Positions 62,737 through 64,000 of a stretch of 64,000 nt of DNA are shown here, one piece after another (positions within the stretch are counted from its first letter, which is position 1; each line of letters opens with the position of its first letter). The stretch spans positions 1,302,001 through 1,366,000 of the forward strand of contig CP087207.1 of assembly GCA_020912385.1 (NCBI GenBank), read 5' to 3'. The stretch comes from Neofusicoccum parvum. Taxonomy: Eukaryota > Ascomycota > Dothideomycetes > Botryosphaeriales > Botryosphaeriaceae. The notes under the pieces are model-generated. The model did not search any database, was not told the DNA's origin, and was given only the letters and a program-made list of their open reading frames with translations. The position numbers and the translations under genes are program-made.

Positions 62737-63821
62737 GGATGCGGCGGGCCCAGAATAGAGCAGAGCAATAGAAATCACACGAATTGACGACGACTCCTGA
62801 CTCGAAGACGAAGGCGGCGCTGTGACGCGGGAGGCGCACAAGCGAGATGGGCGGGCTGCGTCTTCCCCTTCAGGAGCCGCGGTGCCTGGATGCGCGCGCC
62901 GGGCTGGGTGCTGGCCAGCTGGCGGTGCAGCGGCATCCGTTCTGGCGGCGCGCTGGGCCTGCTGACTCGAGGCGGCGACGTGAGCTGACTCCGGCGGCCC
63001 CTGGCGTGCGGACTTGGCTTCGTCGCTCAGTGTCGATCGGCGGCAGGCGAGATTTCGCACGCGTGGTGGAGCGCAGAGCGACGCGTTTCACGCTGGCGCG
63101 CTGATCCGGCGCTGGCAGCAGCAGCCGGGTCGCTGGAGCAGCGCGCTCCCAGGGTCCGCAGGGCCACGCGCGCCCCGACTGGTTCCAGGGCGCCGGCACT
63201 GGGGGCACTGGGCGCGAGGCACGCTGGCAGGCCGGGCGCGCGCGCGGCGGACAGATCTAGTGGGCAGGATGGAAATTGTATGGTTAAATAATCTTAATTG
63301 AGGACGGATCCGTGGCCGCGACGTGCAGGGGCGAGAAGCAGGCCGACGCGTCCAGCTGCGGGCTTGGCGTCTCGGGGCCACAGGCCCGTGGCCGTTGTGA
63401 GGGCGAGGGTGCTGGTGCGAGGTCGCGCGCCGGGCCTGCAGGGCGCTTGGTCGGGCACACCCCAGCGGCCGCTTGTGCGCTGCTGCGGTGCGCATCTCCA
63501 GAGGCGTCTGCTGCTCCTGAACCACCACACGCCTGCCTCCCCCAGCGCTGCCGTCCGCTCTCTAGTCCAATTCCCACCCGCCCGCGTGCACACCCGCCTC
63601 CTCCGCGCCGCCGCTCGCTCGCAGCCCCACGACGCTCTCTCCTCCGCGCCGCCGCACCCGTCCTCGCCCACCACCCCAACGCCCGCCGTGCCCGCCCACA
63701 GCACGCACACGCGCGGCCCCATACCGCCTCCTCCCGCTCCGCTCGCCTCCCCCAGACCGCTCGTATCGCGCGTTATGCAATTCTTCCCCCGGTATCCCAT
63801 ATAGCGCCGCACGACAGCGCC
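62737..63821. other. Promoter region of the SH3-domain gene
   Basis: 1.1 kb of very GC-rich sequence between the OYE stop and the start of the last gene. Open frames on both strands are Arg/Pro/Ala-rich and unsupported. The only AT-rich patch is near 63280-63297. Confidence 0.5.
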
Positions 63822-64000
63822 ATGCCCTGGCGGCCCCTCCCGCGGATTGCCTTTGCAATCTGCACCTTTCCCTTCCAGCCCTCGTCGCCCGCCGACCTCC
63901 CGCTCGAGATTGGAGACGAGCTGTACATCATAGAGCAGGGCGGCAAGGATGGTTCGTGGTACCGTGGCTACCTCGTCGCTCCGCCGTCGTTGCTCGCCGG
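63822..64000 (+). CDS. SH3-domain protein, probable DOCK-type guanine nucleotide exchange factor (5' end)
   Basis: The final 179 bases encode 59 residues beginning MPWRPLPRIAFAICTFPFQ and continuing through an SH3 domain: PADLPLEIGDELYIIEQGG and DGSWYRGYLV, with the ALYDY-equivalent strand replaced by AICTFPF and the Trp of the peptide groove in GSWYRG. The MPWRPLPRIAFA start and the APPSLLAG sequence after the last strand are characteristic of fungal dedicator-of-cytokinesis proteins, large Rac/Cdc42 exchange factors that work with an ELMO partner in polarity and stress signalling. The rest lies beyond the window, so the DHR domains cannot be checked. The start is well placed immediately before the first SH3 strand. 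Confidence 0.75.
   Translation, partial: MPWRPLPRIAFAICTFPFQPSSPADLPLEIGDELYIIEQGGKDGSWYRGYLVAPPSLLA

Noticed and set aside
1..64000. Secondary-metabolite cluster, transposon or horizontally acquired island
   Set aside because: No synthase backbone, transposase, reverse transcriptase, terminal repeats, or RIP-like AT-rich block was found; composition is fairly even.

Overview
The window is nuclear DNA of a filamentous ascomycete (Pezizomycotina, most likely a dothideomycete). Most genes carry short GT-AG introns of about 45-80 bases (one reaches 193), some with visible CTRAC-type branch points. Genes are densely packed on both strands, many in divergent pairs. The gene content is typically fungal: Zn2Cys6 regulators, a HET-domain protein, Dal5-, sugar- and Tri12-type MFS transporters, UV damage endonuclease and a dispersed single 5S rRNA gene. 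I found no bacterial operon features, CRISPR arrays, recognisable transposons, AT-rich RIP blocks or tRNA genes.

Layout. 0-11 kb is mostly housekeeping: the 3' end of SEC31 (COPII coat), mitoribosomal MRPL33, exocyst SEC6, sphingosine-1-phosphate lyase DPL1 and an RCH1-like SLC10A7 transporter. 11-18 kb holds a secreted type-B carboxylesterase, a Dal5-like MFS transporter and a Rossmann-fold reductase. 18-28 kb holds calcipressin, a zinc-free MDR oxidoreductase, RPB3, MGE1 divergent from a PrpF-family isomerase, and a SnoaL-like protein. A 5S rRNA gene lies at 29.75-29.87 kb, immediately upstream of a HET-domain gene.

32.7-44.7 kb is the most interesting block. Seven contiguous genes, arranged as three tight divergent pairs plus one, look like a sugar or sugar-acid catabolic cluster: Zn2Cys6 regulator <-> Dal5/ACS-type MFS; sugar transporter <-> SMP-30 lactonase; D-2-hydroxyacid dehydrogenase <-> HpcH/HpaI aldolase; then a second Zn2Cys6 regulator. 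Two of the three shared promoters contain a CCG-N6-CGG everted repeat. A plausible logic is uptake, lactone opening, aldol cleavage of a 2-keto acid to pyruvate plus an aldehyde, and reduction of a 2-keto intermediate. No sugar dehydrogenase or dehydratase lies in the window.

45-64 kb holds a short PAS-domain ORF, UV damage endonuclease UVE1 with a possible mitochondrial start, an SREBP-type bHLH regulator, a Tri12-like efflux pump, a cytosolic polysaccharide deacetylase, an old-yellow-enzyme oxidoreductase, and the 5' end of a gene starting with an SH3 domain typical of fungal DOCK exchange factors. Gene models were built by reading splice sites and family continuity by eye; none has transcript support.
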